Under the pieces are notes generated by a model that was not told the DNA's origin, searched no databases, and was given only the letters and a program-made list of their open reading frames with translations. Made by a program: the position numbers and the translations under genes. From assembly GCA_947259375.1 (NCBI GenBank), contig CAMYLZ010000014.1:30400-94399 (forward strand): a stretch of 64,000 nt of DNA. The letters run 5' to 3'. This DNA comes from an uncultured Parvularculaceae bacterium (lineage in GTDB: Bacteria > Pseudomonadota > Alphaproteobacteria > Caulobacterales > Parvularculaceae). Shown here piece by piece: positions 24,581-34,358 of the stretch (its first letter is position 1; each line of letters starts with the position of its first letter).

Positions 24581-25450
24581 TTAGGCGATCAAACCAAGGC
24601 GCCGACGGATCTCCTCCGGCGGGTCACCGGCCTTGCGGATCGCTGCGAGCGTCGCCGCCTTGTCGCGTTTGGCGAGCCGGCGCCCGGCGTTGTCGGTAAT
24701 CAGCCGATGGTGGCGATAGACGGGCGCGGGCAGGTCGAGGAGCCTTTGCAAAAGCCGATGCAGGTGTGCTGCGTGATAAAGATCCTGGCCTCGAATGACA
24801 TGGGTGACGCCTTGCAAGGCGTCGTCGTAAACCGACGCCAGATGGTAACTCGTACCAGAATCCTTGCGAGCGATGATCGCGTCGCCGAAAATTTCAGGCG
24901 TCGCCTTTATCATTCTGCGTTCGCCATGCGGCGTTTCCTCGGTGAATGAAAGCGCGTCATATGCCGTGCCGAGAAACGCCTTTGCAGTCTTGATCGACAG
25001 CCGCCAGGCATAAGGCGCGCCGGCGTCGAGCATGGCGCGCTCGTCGGCAAGTCCCAGCGGCGCGCCGATATATTGCTGGCCCTCTGGACCGGCAGGCGCG
25101 AAATGCGGCGCGCGGGTTATTTCTTCGGCTATTTCTTTTCGCGTTTTAAAACACCGGTAGACGAGGCCTTTGTCGATCAGCGCCTGCAGCGCGTCGTCAT
25201 ATTCTTTCAGATGTTCTGATTGCCGGCGCACCGGCTCTTCCCATTCAAGCCCCAGCCAGGCGAGGTCGTCGAAAATTGCGGCGTCGAATTCGGGCCGGCA
25301 ACGGGTCCGGTCGATATCTTCAATCCGCAGAATGAAGCGCCCGCCGGCGGCACAGGCGGCGTCAAACGCGGTTATTGCTGAAAAGGCGTGGCCGAGATGC
25401 AAAAGCCCGGTCGGCGACGGGGCGAAGCGGGTGACGAAAGGCGCCGGCAT
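24581..25450 (-). CDS. gluQ: Glutamyl-Q tRNA(Asp) synthetase
   Basis: A truncated glutamyl-tRNA synthetase paralogue that glutamylates queuosine at position 34 of tRNA-Asp. The 289-residue protein keeps the catalytic domain: FAPSPTGLLHLGHAF (HIGH-type motif) at residues 9-23, DIDRTRCRPEF, the RGQDLYHAAHLHRLLQRLL substrate region and LAKRDKAATL in place of KMSKS. The anticodon-binding domain of GltX is missing, as expected. ATG 25450 is used; the track ORF extends 40 residues into the tldD end. It lies 32 bases downstream of tldD in the same direction. Confidence 0.92.
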   Translation of the reverse strand: MPAPFVTRFAPSPTGLLHLGHAFSAITAFDAACAAGGRFILRIEDIDRTRCRPEFDAAIFDDLAWLGLEWEEPVRRQSEHLKEYDDALQALIDKGLVYRCFKTRKEIAEEITRAPHFAPAGPEGQQYIGAPLGLADERAMLDAGAPYAWRLSIKTAKAFLGTAYDALSFTEETPHGERRMIKATPEIFGDAIIARKDSGTSYHLASVYDDALQGVTHVIRGQDLYHAAHLHRLLQRLLDLPAPVYRHHRLITDNAGRRLAKRDKAATLAAIRKAGDPPEEIRRRLGLIA

Positions 25451-25482
25451 ATGCGCGTTTTCCGCTCGTAGCCGCGCGGCGC

Positions 25483-26898
25483 TTAACCAGCGCCGCCGAC
25501 GGTGAGCGCGTCGATCTTGATGGTTGGCTGGCCGACGCCGACCGGCACGCCCTGACCGGCTTTGCCGCAAACGCCGATACCCGGATCAAGGGCGAAATCA
25601 TTGCCGATCATCGACACCTTGGTAAGAACGCTGGGTCCATCGCCGATCAAGGCGGCATTCTTGATCGGTGCGCCGAGTTTGCCGTTTTTGACGCGGTAAG
25701 CCTCTGTGCAGTTAAAGACGAACTTGCCGGAGGTGATGTCGACCTGCCCGCCCGAAAAGTTGACGGCGTAGATCCCGTCCTTGACCGAGGCGAGGATTTC
25801 GTCGGGGTCGTGATCGCCTGCAGTCATGAATGTGTTGGTCATGCGCGGCATCGGTTGATGGGCGAAACTTTCGCGACGCCCATTGCCTGTGGCCGCGACA
25901 CCCATAAGCCGCGCATTGAGGCGGTCCTGCAGATAGCCTTTGAGGATGCCGTCTTCGATCAGCACGGTGCGCGAGGTCGGCGTGCCTTCATCGTCGACAG
26001 AGAGCGAACCGCGCCGTCCGGCGATCGTTCCGTCATCGACAACTGTGACCCCGGGCGCGGCAACCCGCTCGCCGAGCCGCCCGGCGAAGGCGGACGTCTT
26101 TTTGCGGTTGAAATCGCCTTCAAGGCCATGGCCGACCGCCTCATGCAGCAACACGCCGGTCCAGCCCGGACCGAGCACCACTTCCATTTCGCCGGCCGGC
26201 GCGGCTTCGGCCTCGAGATTGACCAGCGCTTGGCGCAATGCCTCGTCGACCTGCCCCTGCCAGGCGTCGGGCGTAATGAAACGTTGATAGCCTTCGCGAC
26301 CGCCAGCGCCGTATGAGCCAGATTCCTGCCGGTCGCCCTCGCCGGCGGTGACCGACACATTGAGCCGCACCAATGGCCGGAAATCGCGGATGATGCGGCC
26401 GCCGGGACGCATGATTTCGATCGCTTCCCAGGCGCCGGAAAGCGTGCATGAAACTTGCCGCACGCGCGAATCTTTGTCGCGCGCATAGGCGTTGATCTCT
26501 TCGAGAAGCTTTGTTTTCGCCTCGAAACTCAAATCGCCAAGCGGGTTTTCATCCGGATAAAGCTTGGTGTTGGTGCTGGCGGGCCCTTCCGCGATGACGC
26601 CGCCGGCGCCGCGTTTGACCGCCTGAACGGCGCTCGCCGCGCGTGTCAGCGCCGCCTCGGACAGCTCGGATGCATGGGCGTATCCTGTTGATTCGCCGCA
26701 AACGGCGCGCAGCCCAAAGCCCTGTGTCACGTCGAAATTCGCCGCTTTCAGCCGGTTGTCGTCAAAGACGAAGGATTCCGACTGGCCGTATTCGAGGTAT
26801 AGCTCGCCATCATCAGCGCCGCTCAAGGCGTTGTTGAGGATCGATTGCGTGTGCTCGCGGTCGAGTTCGGTGCGGGAGAAGAAGTAAGAGTCGGTCAT
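25483..26898 (-). CDS. tldD: TldD metalloprotease
   Basis: TldD with TldE forms a protease that trims peptides such as microcin precursors and CcdA in E. coli. The 471-residue protein has the zinc-binding helix LLHEAVGHGLEGD, with both histidines and the downstream glutamate, and the conserved C-terminal glycine-rich GVCGKAGQGVPVGVGQPT. ATG 26898 is taken as start (MTDSYFF), 12 residues inside the track ORF. TldD next to the cytochrome oxidase genes is a recurrent alphaproteobacterial arrangement. TldE is not in the window. Confidence 0.94.
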   Translation of the reverse strand: MTDSYFFSRTELDREHTQSILNNALSGADDGELYLEYGQSESFVFDDNRLKAANFDVTQGFGLRAVCGESTGYAHASELSEAALTRAASAVQAVKRGAGGVIAEGPASTNTKLYPDENPLGDLSFEAKTKLLEEINAYARDKDSRVRQVSCTLSGAWEAIEIMRPGGRIIRDFRPLVRLNVSVTAGEGDRQESGSYGAGGREGYQRFITPDAWQGQVDEALRQALVNLEAEAAPAGEMEVVLGPGWTGVLLHEAVGHGLEGDFNRKKTSAFAGRLGERVAAPGVTVVDDGTIAGRRGSLSVDDEGTPTSRTVLIEDGILKGYLQDRLNARLMGVAATGNGRRESFAHQPMPRMTNTFMTAGDHDPDEILASVKDGIYAVNFSGGQVDITSGKFVFNCTEAYRVKNGKLGAPIKNAALIGDGPSVLTKVSMIGNDFALDPGIGVCGKAGQGVPVGVGQPTIKIDALTVGGAG

Positions 26899-27025
26899 AC
26901 AATGAGACTTAGTCGCGCGTGAGGGCGGGAGCAATGGCCAAGACGTCCCGTCCTGCGACCATTTTTCCGGCGCTAGCGCGATGACGGCGGACCTGCTGCT
27001 GGCTTATATGCCGCGGTAGAACAAT

Positions 27026-27054
27026 TTGACCTCGGCGTAGGGGGCGGCTTATGC
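27026..27054 (+). promoter_or_regulatory. Candidate sigma70-type promoter of ctaC
   Basis: TTGACC, 17 bases, then TTATGC, ending about 78 bases before the ctaC start in the tldD-ctaC intergenic region. The -35 box is good and the -10 box moderate. It is the best match I see in this gap, but it is found by eye only. Confidence 0.35.
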
Positions 27055-27131
27055 CGTCGCCCGGCGCGTAGGCGTTTGTGTCGGCGAATTAACGGGATGG
27101 CGATTGTCACCCAGTTGCGCGGGAAGCGGTG

Positions 27132-28295
27132 ATGAAGAAATTCTTATCTGGACTTTCAGGTCTATTTGTTTTGGCGGCGGAGAGCGCTCATGCGGCGCAG
27201 GAAGACGGCGCTATTTCCATGGTGCCGGCGGCGTCGGCGCTCGCGGAGGAGGTGCATTTCTTCCATAATGGGATTTTGCTGCCGATCATCACAGTAATCT
27301 GCCTGTTGGTTCTGGCGCTGCTGCTGGTGGTGATCTTGCGCTTTAACGTCAAGGCCAATCCCGAGCCGAACCGTTTCAGCCACAACACGCTGATCGAGAT
27401 TATCTGGACCGGGGTGCCGATCCTCATTCTTCTGGTGATCGCGCTTCCCTCATTCGAGCTCCTGTTCAAGGAAGACGTCACGCCCGACGGCAAGCAGGTT
27501 GCGGCGCGCGGCGACGGCCAGACCGTCGATTTCGTTTTTCCGAATGATTTTCCTGAAAGCCGCATGGTGGCGCGTCCCGATCATTTGCAGGTGATCGTCG
27601 ATGACGGCGCGACGCGCACCACGCTGAAGCATCGCAGGGATTTCCGTGTCGAAGGCTGGGGCGAGACCAATCTCGTCGTTTCCCTCAACGAGCCGGCGCC
27701 GGCCGGAGCGAGCGTAATTTTGCGCGGCGGGCGCTCGACCCAGAATGTTTCGAGCTGCCCTATGGCCAAACGCTATATCGACTCTTGTGAAAAGGAAGTC
27801 GTGCTGGCCCCGACCATGACCCTCAAGGTCAACGGCTATCAGTGGGGCTGGAGCTATTCCTATCCGGATTTCGGCGACTTTGAGTATTCCTCCAACATGC
27901 TGCCCGAAGAGCAGACGACGCCTGAGCTTTATCGTTTTGAAGTCGACAATCGCGTTCTGGTGCCGGTCGGCGAAACCATTCGCGTGACGACGACCGCGCG
28001 CGATGTCATTCACTCTTGGGCGATTCCGTCCTTCGCCATCAAGATCGACGCCGTTCCGGGCCGAATTAATGAGACCTGGTTCCGCGCTGAGCAAGAAGAC
28101 GTTTATTACGGTCAGTGTTCGGAGATTTGCGGCGTCAAACACTCATTCATGCCGATCGCCGTGGAAGTCGTTTCGCGGCCTGAATTTGAAGCCTGGGTCG
28201 ACAGCCAGCGCGCGCTCGCCGGGCTCGATCCGATGTTTGAAACCGACATGATGAAACTCGCGCAGGGCCCGGTCGCCGGCGCCGCGGCTGAATAG
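27132..28295 (+). CDS. ctaC: Cytochrome c oxidase subunit II with large insertion before CuA domain
   Basis: Subunit II takes electrons from cytochrome c at the binuclear CuA centre. The 387-residue protein has a signal peptide, two membrane helices (about 48-70 and 92-112) and a cupredoxin domain. CuA ligands are His294 in DVIHSW, Cys329 and Cys333 in QCSEICG, His337 and Met340; the aromatic patch [13 protein letters not shown] is present. Between the second helix and that patch, residues about 118-226 replace what is normally a linker of roughly ten residues. This insertion is polar, strand-rich and has two cysteines ([13 protein letters not shown]). Start is ATG 27132 rather than the overlapping GTG. 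No cytochrome c domain is fused. Confidence 0.95.
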   Translation: MKKFLSGLSGLFVLAAESAHAAQEDGAISMVPAASALAEEVHFFHNGILLPIITVICLLVLALLLVVILRFNVKANPEPNRFSHNTLIEIIWTGVPILILLVIALPSFELLFKEDVTPDGKQVAARGDGQTVDFVFPNDFPESRMVARPDHLQVIVDDGATRTTLKHRRDFRVEGWGETNLVVSLNEPAPAGASVILRGGRSTQNVSSCPMAKRYIDSCEKEVVLAPTMTLKVNGYQWGWSYSYPDFGDFEYSSNMLPEEQTTPELYRFEVDNRVLVPVGETIRVTTTARDVIHSWAIPSFAIKIDAVPGRINETWFRAEQEDVYYGQCSEICGVKHSFMPIAVEVVSRPEFEAWVDSQRALAGLDPMFETDMMKLAQGPVAGAAAE

Positions 28296-28312
28296 AGAGG
28301 CTGGAACAGACC

Positions 28313-29980
28313 ATGGCTGACGCACAAGCAGCACACGAAGCGCACGACGCCCACGATCATAAGCCGCCATTCCTGGTTCGCTGGCTTTTCTCAACGAACC
28401 ACAAGGATATCGGCACGCTTTATCTGATCTTTGCGATCATCGCCGGCATTGTCGGCGGCACGATGTCCGGCCTGATGCGCCTGGAGCTCGCTGAGCCCGG
28501 CGTGACCTTCCTCACCACCTTCATGGGGCAGCGGGATATCGATGCGGCGTCCAATTTCTACAATGTGCTGATTACCTATCACGGGTTGATCATGATCTTC
28601 TTCATGGTCATGCCGGCGATGATCGGCGGCTTCGGCAACTGGTTCGTGCCCATTATGATTGGCGCGCCGGACATGGCCTTCCCGCGCATGAACAATATCT
28701 CGTTCTGGCTTTACGCGGCGTCGGGCATTGTCATTACGCTTTCTCTGTTCGTGCCCGGTTACGGTTCGAATACCGGTTTTGGAGGCGGCTGGGTGATGTA
28801 TCCGCCCTTATCGTCCAACACGGGCAGTCCGGGGCCGGCGATGGATCTCGTGATTTTGTCGCTGCACCTTGCCGGCGCATCGTCGATCCTCGGCTCGATC
28901 AATTTCATCACTACGATTTTCAACATGCGCGCGCCGGGCATGACGCTGCACAAGATGCCGCTATTCGCCTGGTCGGTGCTGGTGACCGCATTTCTGTTGG
29001 TGCTGTCGTTGCCGGTGTTGGCCGGCGCCATCACAATGCTGCTGACCGACCGCAACTTCGGTACGTCGTTCTTTGACGCATCAGGCGGTGGCGACCCGCT
29101 GCTCTACCAGCACCTGTTCTGGTTCTTTGGCCATCCGGAGGTCTACATTCTCATCCTCCCGGGCTTCGGCATCATCTCGCATATCGTATCGACCTTCTCG
29201 AAAAAACCGATCTTCGGCTATCTCGGCATGGCGTATGCGATGGTGGCGATCGGTTTCGTCGGCTTCATCGTCTGGGCGCACCACATGTATACGGTCGGCC
29301 TGTCGGTGAACATGAAGGCCTATTTCGTCGCCGCGACGATGGTCATCGCAGTGCCCACCGGCATCAAGATCTTCTCATGGATCGCCACAATGTGGGGCGG
29401 CTCAATCAGCTTCAAAACGCCAATGCTGTGGGCGATGGGTTTCATCTTTCTGTTCACCGTCGGCGGGGTGACCGGCGTTGTGCTCGCCAACTCGTCAATC
29501 GACCATTATCTGCACGACACCTATTATGTGGTCGCGCACTTCCATTACGTGCTGTCACTCGGCGCGGTATTCGCGATTTTTGCGGGCTGGTATTACTGGT
29601 TCTCGAAAATGACGGGTAAGGAATATCGCGAATGGCTCGGCGCCCTGCACTTTTGGGTGATGTTTGTCGGCGTTAACCTGATTTTCTTCCCGCAGCACTT
29701 CCTTGGTCTGCAAGGCATGCCGCGGCGATATATCGATTATCCGGAATTGTTTGCGAAGTGGAACTACGTCTCCACCGTCGGCTACGGCATCACCGTGCTC
29801 GCTGTCATCATCTTCGCGATCTGCATGATCGACGCTTTCTTCATCTATCGGAAAAAAGCGGTCGCCAATCCGTGGGGCGAAGGCGCGACGACGCTGGAAT
29901 GGACGCTGCCTTCGCCGCCGCCATTCCACCAGTTCAATGAACTGCCGCGCTTTGACAAAGGCGACGCCAAAGCGTTCTAG
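28313..29980 (+). CDS. ctaD: Cytochrome c oxidase subunit I
   Basis: The catalytic heme-copper subunit that reduces oxygen and pumps protons. The 555-residue protein has twelve membrane helices. Ligand motifs are visible: the heme a histidine in [15 protein letters not shown], CuB histidine with its cross-linked tyrosine in [17 protein letters not shown], the CuB pair in [10 protein letters not shown], and the heme a3/a histidines in [12 protein letters not shown]. The N-terminus is His/Asp-rich before [11 protein letters not shown]- and K-channel regions look like A-type (aa3) oxidases. It lies 17 bases after ctaC and is followed by a strong terminator. Confidence 0.98.
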   Translation: MADAQAAHEAHDAHDHKPPFLVRWLFSTNHKDIGTLYLIFAIIAGIVGGTMSGLMRLELAEPGVTFLTTFMGQRDIDAASNFYNVLITYHGLIMIFFMVMPAMIGGFGNWFVPIMIGAPDMAFPRMNNISFWLYAASGIVITLSLFVPGYGSNTGFGGGWVMYPPLSSNTGSPGPAMDLVILSLHLAGASSILGSINFITTIFNMRAPGMTLHKMPLFAWSVLVTAFLLVLSLPVLAGAITMLLTDRNFGTSFFDASGGGDPLLYQHLFWFFGHPEVYILILPGFGIISHIVSTFSKKPIFGYLGMAYAMVAIGFVGFIVWAHHMYTVGLSVNMKAYFVAATMVIAVPTGIKIFSWIATMWGGSISFKTPMLWAMGFIFLFTVGGVTGVVLANSSIDHYLHDTYYVVAHFHYVLSLGAVFAIFAGWYYWFSKMTGKEYREWLGALHFWVMFVGVNLIFFPQHFLGLQGMPRRYIDYPELFAKWNYVSTVGYGITVLAVIIFAICMIDAFFIYRKKAVANPWGEGATTLEWTLPSPPPFHQFNELPRFDKGDAKAF

Positions 29981-30013
29981 TCTTTGACGGACGATAGATT
30001 GACTGACTTCAAA

Positions 30014-30043
30014 CCCCGCCGGGCGCTGCCCGGCGGGGTTTTT
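30014..30043 (+). terminator. Rho-independent terminator after ctaD
   Basis: A perfect 11-bp GC stem (CCCCGCCGGGC and complement) with a GCT loop and a following TTTTT, 33 bases after the ctaD stop. It should separate the ctaCD transcript from the downstream assembly genes. Confidence 0.92.
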
Positions 30044-30185
30044 CGTTGATTTTCAGAAACTTGCCGTGACTGGCACGGCGCTCGTGAATGGTTTATGAAT
30101 CGTTAATGCAGGGTGCGCGCTGACGGCGAAGGGGCCGGCGCGCTCATGCATTGGTTTAGGGCGACAGCAACAATCTGGAGGGGTA

Positions 30186-30554
30186 ATGCTGGAAACCATC
30201 ATCAACGACGTGTCTGGAATTTTTCGGGCAACATTTCTGGCCGGCGACTGGATCGCTTTATTGATCGCATTCGGTTCGGTGCTTGTGGCGTCTTTGTTCA
30301 TGCAGCGAGGCACGCAAATTGGCTCCATGACGCTGCTGGCGCTGGTGCTATTTGCGGTTGGCGGGTTTTTCCGCGGATATTTCCGCGGTGCGCCGACGGA
30401 CGGCGCGACCCAGGGCGACCGCGCGGTCACGCAACTTGAAACAAGCTGGCTGCATTTCATGGACCTGCAGGCAGGCACGCTGCTGGCTTATTTCATCGCC
30501 TTCATGTTCCTCATCCTGGTGCTGTTCGGGATGCGGAGCGTTATCGGGCGCTGA
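30186..30554 (+). CDS. Small membrane protein of unknown function
   Basis: A 122-residue protein with three hydrophobic segments: residues about 22-40, 47-64 and 97-118 (GTLLAYFIAFMFLILVLFG). A good ribosome site, GGAGGGG, precedes the ATG. I do not recognise the family. It sits alone between two terminators, inserted between ctaD and ctaB, so it is probably its own transcription unit. Location suggests a possible link with oxidase assembly or the membrane, but nothing in the sequence shows it. Confidence 0.72.
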   Translation: MLETIINDVSGIFRATFLAGDWIALLIAFGSVLVASLFMQRGTQIGSMTLLALVLFAVGGFFRGYFRGAPTDGATQGDRAVTQLETSWLHFMDLQAGTLLAYFIAFMFLILVLFGMRSVIGR

Positions 30555-30576
30555 GCGGAAAATTTAGTTTCGGGGG

Positions 30577-30615
30577 CGGCTGCGGCGTTATGGAGCGCCG
30601 CAGCCGTCTGCTTTT
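30577..30615 (+). terminator. Rho-independent terminator
   Basis: An 11-bp perfect stem (CGGCTGCGGCG and complement) around an 8-base loop, followed by TCTGCTTTT. It closes the transcript of the small membrane protein before ctaB. Confidence 0.78.
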
Positions 30616-30662
30616 GAGGCGCCGGTATTTCCCTTCCCGCGCCATTGAGGCATAAGCCCGCC

Positions 30663-31571
30663 ATGAGCGAGCCTGTCATGACGCCACGCAGTTACGCATC
30701 CGCCGGACCGGGCGACTATTTCGCGCTGTTAAAGCCGCGAGTCATGTCGCTCGTGATTTTCACCGCATTTGTCGGGATGGTGCTGGCGCCTGGCGCGCTC
30801 CACCCGGTACTGGCCGCCGTTTCGCTATTGGCGATCGCTGTCGGCGCTGGCGCGTCCGGGGCGCTCAATATGTGGTGGGATGCGGATATTGACGCCGTGA
30901 TGGCGCGCACCGCCGGCCGGCCAGTGCCGTCGGGGCGGGTGCCGCGCGCCGAGGCCGCAGCTTTCGGACTGTTCCTGTCCGGGCTTTCCGTGGCGCTTCT
31001 GGCGCTGGCGGCGAACTATCTTGCCGCCGGTTTGCTGGCCTTCACGATCTTTTTCTACGTTGTCATCTATTCCATGTGGCTGAAACGCTCGACGCCGCAG
31101 AATATCGTCATTGGCGGCGCCGCTGGGGCGTTGCCGCCGGTGGTGGGCTGGGCGGCGGCGAGCGGAACAGCGCCGCTTGAAGCGTGGGTGTTGTTCGCTA
31201 TCATTTTCCTGTGGACGCCGCCGCATTTTTGGGCGCTGGCGCTATACAAGCGCGGCGATTATGAGCGCGCCGGCGTGCCGATGATGCCGGTGGTGAAAGG
31301 CGAGGCGTCCACCCGCAAGCAGATTTTCGGATATGCCGTCATTCTCGCCGCCGCCGGCGCAGCACCGTTTTTCCTCGGGATTGCAGGCTGGCTATACCTT
31401 GGCGTCAGTATCGCGCTCGGCGCCGGGTTTTTATGGTGGTCGTTCAAGGTGCTGCGCGCGCCGGAAGGCGATTATGGCTCCGCGAAAAAGCTGTTCGGTT
31501 TTTCGCTGCTTTACCTGTTTGGACTTTTCGCCGCACTCCTTGTTGAGAAACTCGCAGGTCTCCATGTCTGA
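30663..31571 (+). CDS. ctaB: Heme O synthase (protoheme IX farnesyltransferase)
   Basis: Transfers a farnesyl group to heme b to make heme O, the precursor of the heme A used by this oxidase. The protein has about nine membrane helices and the UbiA-family aspartate motifs: [19 protein letters not shown] (NxxxDxxxD) and [17 protein letters not shown] use ATG 30663 ([10 protein letters not shown], 302 residues); the track ORF begins at a TTG six codons earlier. Its last codons overlap the start of the CoxF-like gene by 8 bases. Confidence 0.95.
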   Translation: MSEPVMTPRSYASAGPGDYFALLKPRVMSLVIFTAFVGMVLAPGALHPVLAAVSLLAIAVGAGASGALNMWWDADIDAVMARTAGRPVPSGRVPRAEAAAFGLFLSGLSVALLALAANYLAAGLLAFTIFFYVVIYSMWLKRSTPQNIVIGGAAGALPPVVGWAAASGTAPLEAWVLFAIIFLWTPPHFWALALYKRGDYERAGVPMMPVVKGEASTRKQIFGYAVILAAAGAAPFFLGIAGWLYLGVSIALGAGFLWWSFKVLRAPEGDYGSAKKLFGFSLLYLFGLFAALLVEKLAGLHV

Positions 31572-31734
31572 CCCGAAACATGTTTTGGAAATTAAAATGC
31601 TGACGCCGGATGAACGCAAACAGCAAAAACGGCGCAATCTGGCGATTGCGCTGGCGCTGGCTGCTTTCATGGCGACGGTATTCCTTGTGACAATCCTGCG
31701 GCTTGGCGGCTCAGTGGCCGAGCGCAGCTTCTAG
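31564..31734 (+). CDS. CoxF-like small membrane protein
   Basis: A 56-residue protein hidden in a longer track ORF. It has a charged N-terminus with the [13 protein letters not shown] segment and a single membrane helix ([23 protein letters not shown]). This pattern and its place between ctaB and ctaG match the small CoxF proteins of alphaproteobacterial oxidase operons, whose role is unknown. The ATG lies inside the ctaB end, indicating coupling. Confidence 0.8.
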   Translation: MSDPKHVLEIKMLTPDERKQQKRRNLAIALALAAFMATVFLVTILRLGGSVAERSF

Positions 31735-31747
31735 TCTGGCGGGATAG

Positions 31748-32317
31748 ATGAGCACGCTTGATAAGAACAAGAAAACCGCCGCGCTGGTATCATTGGGCGT
31801 CGCCGGCATGGTCGCCATGTCCTTCGCCGCAGTGCCCGCTTATCGCGCCTTTTGCCAAGTGACCGGTTGGGGCGGCACGACCCAGCGCGCTGAGGCCGAA
31901 GCAGGCCGCACGCTCTCCCGCCAAGTGACGGTGCGGTTCGACGCGACGGTGAGCCAGGGGCTTGCCTGGACGTTTGAGCCAGAACAAGTCTCGCAAACCT
32001 TGCATATCGGTGAGACGGGGCTAGCCTTTTACGAAGCCGAGAACCTCGCCGACCGGCCGGTGACCGGCCGCGCCGCCTTTAATGTGTCGCCCGCCAAGGC
32101 CGGCATTTATTTCAAGAAGATCGAGTGTTTCTGCTTTACCGAACAGACATTGAAACCCGGTGAGAAGGTTTCAATGCCGGTGACGTACTATGTCGATCCG
32201 GCGCTTGCCGACGACAAAAACCTCGATGATGTGCAGACAATAACGCTCGCCTACACGTTTTTTGCGTGGGAAGATGACGAGACGGCCGTGGCCGGCAGCC
32301 CGAGTGCGGCTGAATAG
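31748..32317 (+). CDS. ctaG: Cytochrome c oxidase copper assembly protein CtaG (Cox11)
   Basis: Delivers copper to the CuB site of subunit I. A single N-terminal membrane helix is followed by a periplasmic immunoglobulin-like domain carrying the copper ligands KIECFCFTEQ (CFCF motif, about residue 123). The first periplasmic residues VPAYRAFCQVTGWGGTTQRA are also characteristic, and the 189-residue length is usual. It lies 13 bases after the CoxF-like gene within the ctaB-to-surf1 run. Confidence 0.96.
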   Translation: MSTLDKNKKTAALVSLGVAGMVAMSFAAVPAYRAFCQVTGWGGTTQRAEAEAGRTLSRQVTVRFDATVSQGLAWTFEPEQVSQTLHIGETGLAFYEAENLADRPVTGRAAFNVSPAKAGIYFKKIECFCFTEQTLKPGEKVSMPVTYYVDPALADDKNLDDVQTITLAYTFFAWEDDETAVAGSPSAAE

Positions 32318-32415
32318 CGCGGGGCGAAGCGCCCCATGCGCTTGGATTTTCCAGCCGCGCCAGTATAGAAAACACCAAATTTTTCGCATGCGACTAGGAC
32401 GAAAAGGGACGGGCC

Positions 32416-33387
32416 ATGGCCGGCGCTGAAGTCAAACACGACTACCACCTCGTAAACCCATCGCCGTGGCCGCTGGTCGGCTCGATCGCTGCCGCCATCA
32501 TGATGATCGGCGCGGTGACCTGGATGGAGACCGGCGCCGGCGGCCTCAAGCTTGGCGGCCTTGCTGATGACGGCTCGGCGAAGTGGTTCACCTTGAGCGG
32601 CAACTGGATCTTTTTCGTTGGTTTTGCCGGCGTATTGCTGACCATGATCGGCTGGTGGCGCGATATCATCCGCGAAAGCCTGACAGGTGAAAACACCGCC
32701 CTCGTTATCCGGCTGGGCCTGCGCTACGGCATGTTGCTGTTCATCGCTTCGGAGGTGATGTTCTTCGCCGCCTGGTTCTGGGCGTTTTTCGGCGCGGCGC
32801 TGTTTCCGGGCGCGTTCGAGCCGGTGATCCTCGCCGACGGCACACAGATGCTTAACCCGAATGGCGATCCGGCTTTTCTGGGCAATGACGGCCGGGTTCA
32901 TGCCACTGGCGCCGTGTGGCCGCCGGTTGGCGTCGAGCCGCTGAGCCCGTGGGGCTTGCCGCTGTTGAACACACTGATCTTGTTGCTTTCCGGCACGACC
33001 GTGACCTGGGCGCATTATGCTGTTCAACACAATGATCAAAAAGGCCTCGTACAAGGCTTGCTGGTGACGATCGTTCTCGGCGCCTTTTTCAGCGTGCTGC
33101 AGGGCGTTGAGTATGCCGAAGCGCTCAATCTCGGCATGTTCAAATTCTCTGGCGGCGGTATTTATGGCGCATCATTCTTCATGGCGACCGGCTTCCACGG
33201 CCTGCATGTGATCATCGGCACGATTTTCCTTGCGGTCTGCCTGTTCCGGGCGCTGGCCGGTCAGTTCACGCCCGAGCGGCATTTCGGCTTTGAATGCGCC
33301 GCCTGGTACTGGCACTTTGTCGACGTGGTGTGGCTGTTCCTGTTCGCCTTCATCTATGTGCTCGGCAATCAGGGGCTTTTGTCCTAG
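32416..33387 (+). CDS. ctaE: Cytochrome c oxidase subunit III
   Basis: The third core subunit, with seven membrane helices, which stabilises the oxidase and binds lipid. Family features include the HDYHLVNPSPWPLVGS N-terminus, the conserved glutamate in EVMFFAAWFWAFFGAALFP, TGFHGLHVIIGT and the terminal ECAAWYWHFVDVVWLFLF. At 323 residues it is longer than the roughly 260-295 usual, because of a loop around residues 140-170 (ILADGTQMLNPNGDPAFLGN). Ribosome site AAGGGA precedes the ATG. Confidence 0.96.
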   Translation: MAGAEVKHDYHLVNPSPWPLVGSIAAAIMMIGAVTWMETGAGGLKLGGLADDGSAKWFTLSGNWIFFVGFAGVLLTMIGWWRDIIRESLTGENTALVIRLGLRYGMLLFIASEVMFFAAWFWAFFGAALFPGAFEPVILADGTQMLNPNGDPAFLGNDGRVHATGAVWPPVGVEPLSPWGLPLLNTLILLLSGTTVTWAHYAVQHNDQKGLVQGLLVTIVLGAFFSVLQGVEYAEALNLGMFKFSGGGIYGASFFMATGFHGLHVIIGTIFLAVCLFRALAGQFTPERHFGFECAAWYWHFVDVVWLFLFAFIYVLGNQGLLS

Positions 33388-33420
33388 ACTCTACCGGCAG
33401 CAGCCGGAAAAGGGGGCCGC

Positions 33421-33978
33421 ATGCGCTCTCTCCATCTCATGCCGCCGATCGCGAGCATCGCACTGCTCGCGCTCGGCGGATGTCTAGTTTCTGAAACCGC
33501 CATTCTTGATGAACGCTCCGGCCGTGCACGGCCCCTGCCGGATGGAATATATCTCGCCTGTCCGGTTGATGACGCGGCCGGAGACGGCGATTGCGACCGC
33601 TTGAGCGTTCGTTTCCAAAGCGACCGCTCCTATCGTTTTGAATCCGATGACGGTCCGTCGGTCTTGCGGTTTCGCCGTATCGCCCGGCGCGCTTATGCAA
33701 TGCAATCGCGGGAAGGCGAAAACGAGTTTGCCTATTATTATGCGGCGGGCGGCGCCGACCGCCTGTCGCTGACGATGATGATGTGCGCCGATCTGCCGGA
33801 CAAATTGCGCGGCAGCCTTCTTGAGGCGGGCGATCTTGAAACGGACAGTGATGATTTCGAGCTCTGCAGCGTCAAAGCGGTGCGTGGGCTCGTCCGCGCC
33901 GCCATGGCTTATCATCGCGGCGAGACGGCAGGCGTCGACGCGATCAAAGTAGAACTAACGCCTGCGCCAAAGGAATAA
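33421..33978 (+). CDS. Hypothetical lipoprotein
   Basis: A 185-residue protein with a signal peptide ending in the lipobox ALGGC. The mature region has several cysteines (CPVDD, GDCDR, MMMCADL, ELCSV) that could form disulfides. No family is recognised. It lies 33 bases after ctaE and 8 bases before the DUF983 gene, so it is probably cotranscribed with oxidase assembly genes; a copper or assembly role is possible but unsupported by any motif. Confidence 0.72.
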   Translation: MRSLHLMPPIASIALLALGGCLVSETAILDERSGRARPLPDGIYLACPVDDAAGDGDCDRLSVRFQSDRSYRFESDDGPSVLRFRRIARRAYAMQSREGENEFAYYYAAGGADRLSLTMMMCADLPDKLRGSLLEAGDLETDSDDFELCSVKAVRGLVRAAMAYHRGETAGVDAIKVELTPAPKE

Positions 33979-33986
33979 TCGCATTC

Positions 33987-34355
33987 ATGACCTATTATCC
34001 GCCGGTTTCTCCCTATTCAGCAGGATTGGGCGGCAAATGCCCTCGCTGCGGGCAGGGGCCATTGTTTGATGGTTTCTTGAAGCTGCGCCCATCTTGCGAA
34101 GCTTGCGGGCTTGATTTCGCTAAGGCCGATTCAGGCGACGGGCCGGCGGTATTCGTGATTTTTATCGTTGGGTTTATTGCAGTCGGCTTTGCTTTCATTG
34201 CGCGGTTCGTCTGGTTCATGCCGATGGGACTGGCGCTGCTGCTAAGCGGCGGGTTTACGGTCGCGGCGATCGTCGCGCTGTTGAGGCCGTTAAAAGCGAC
34301 CTTGATCGCCTTGCAATATGCGAACAAAGCGGCGGAAGGGCGGCTTGAAGAATAA
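33987..34355 (+). CDS. DUF983 family protein
   Basis: A 122-residue protein with an N-terminal zinc-ribbon-like region (GGKCPRCGQGPLFDGFLKLRPSCEACGLDF, two Cys-x2-Cys pairs) and two membrane helices. This is the DUF983 pattern; members often sit between ctaE and surf1, as here, and are presumed to assist oxidase assembly. Function is unproven. The SURF1 gene begins three bases after its stop. Confidence 0.88.
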   Translation: MTYYPPVSPYSAGLGGKCPRCGQGPLFDGFLKLRPSCEACGLDFAKADSGDGPAVFVIFIVGFIAVGFAFIARFVWFMPMGLALLLSGGFTVAAIVALLRPLKATLIALQYANKAAEGRLEE

Positions 34356-34358
34356 ACA

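Noticed and set aside
24152-24949. 265-residue plus-strand ORF opposite DoxX-like and gluQ genes
   Set aside because: Antisense to two supported genes; composition is typical of GC-rich shadows.
27450-28142. 230-residue antisense ORF in ctaC
   Set aside because: Shadow of ctaC, Arg/Asp-rich without domain features.
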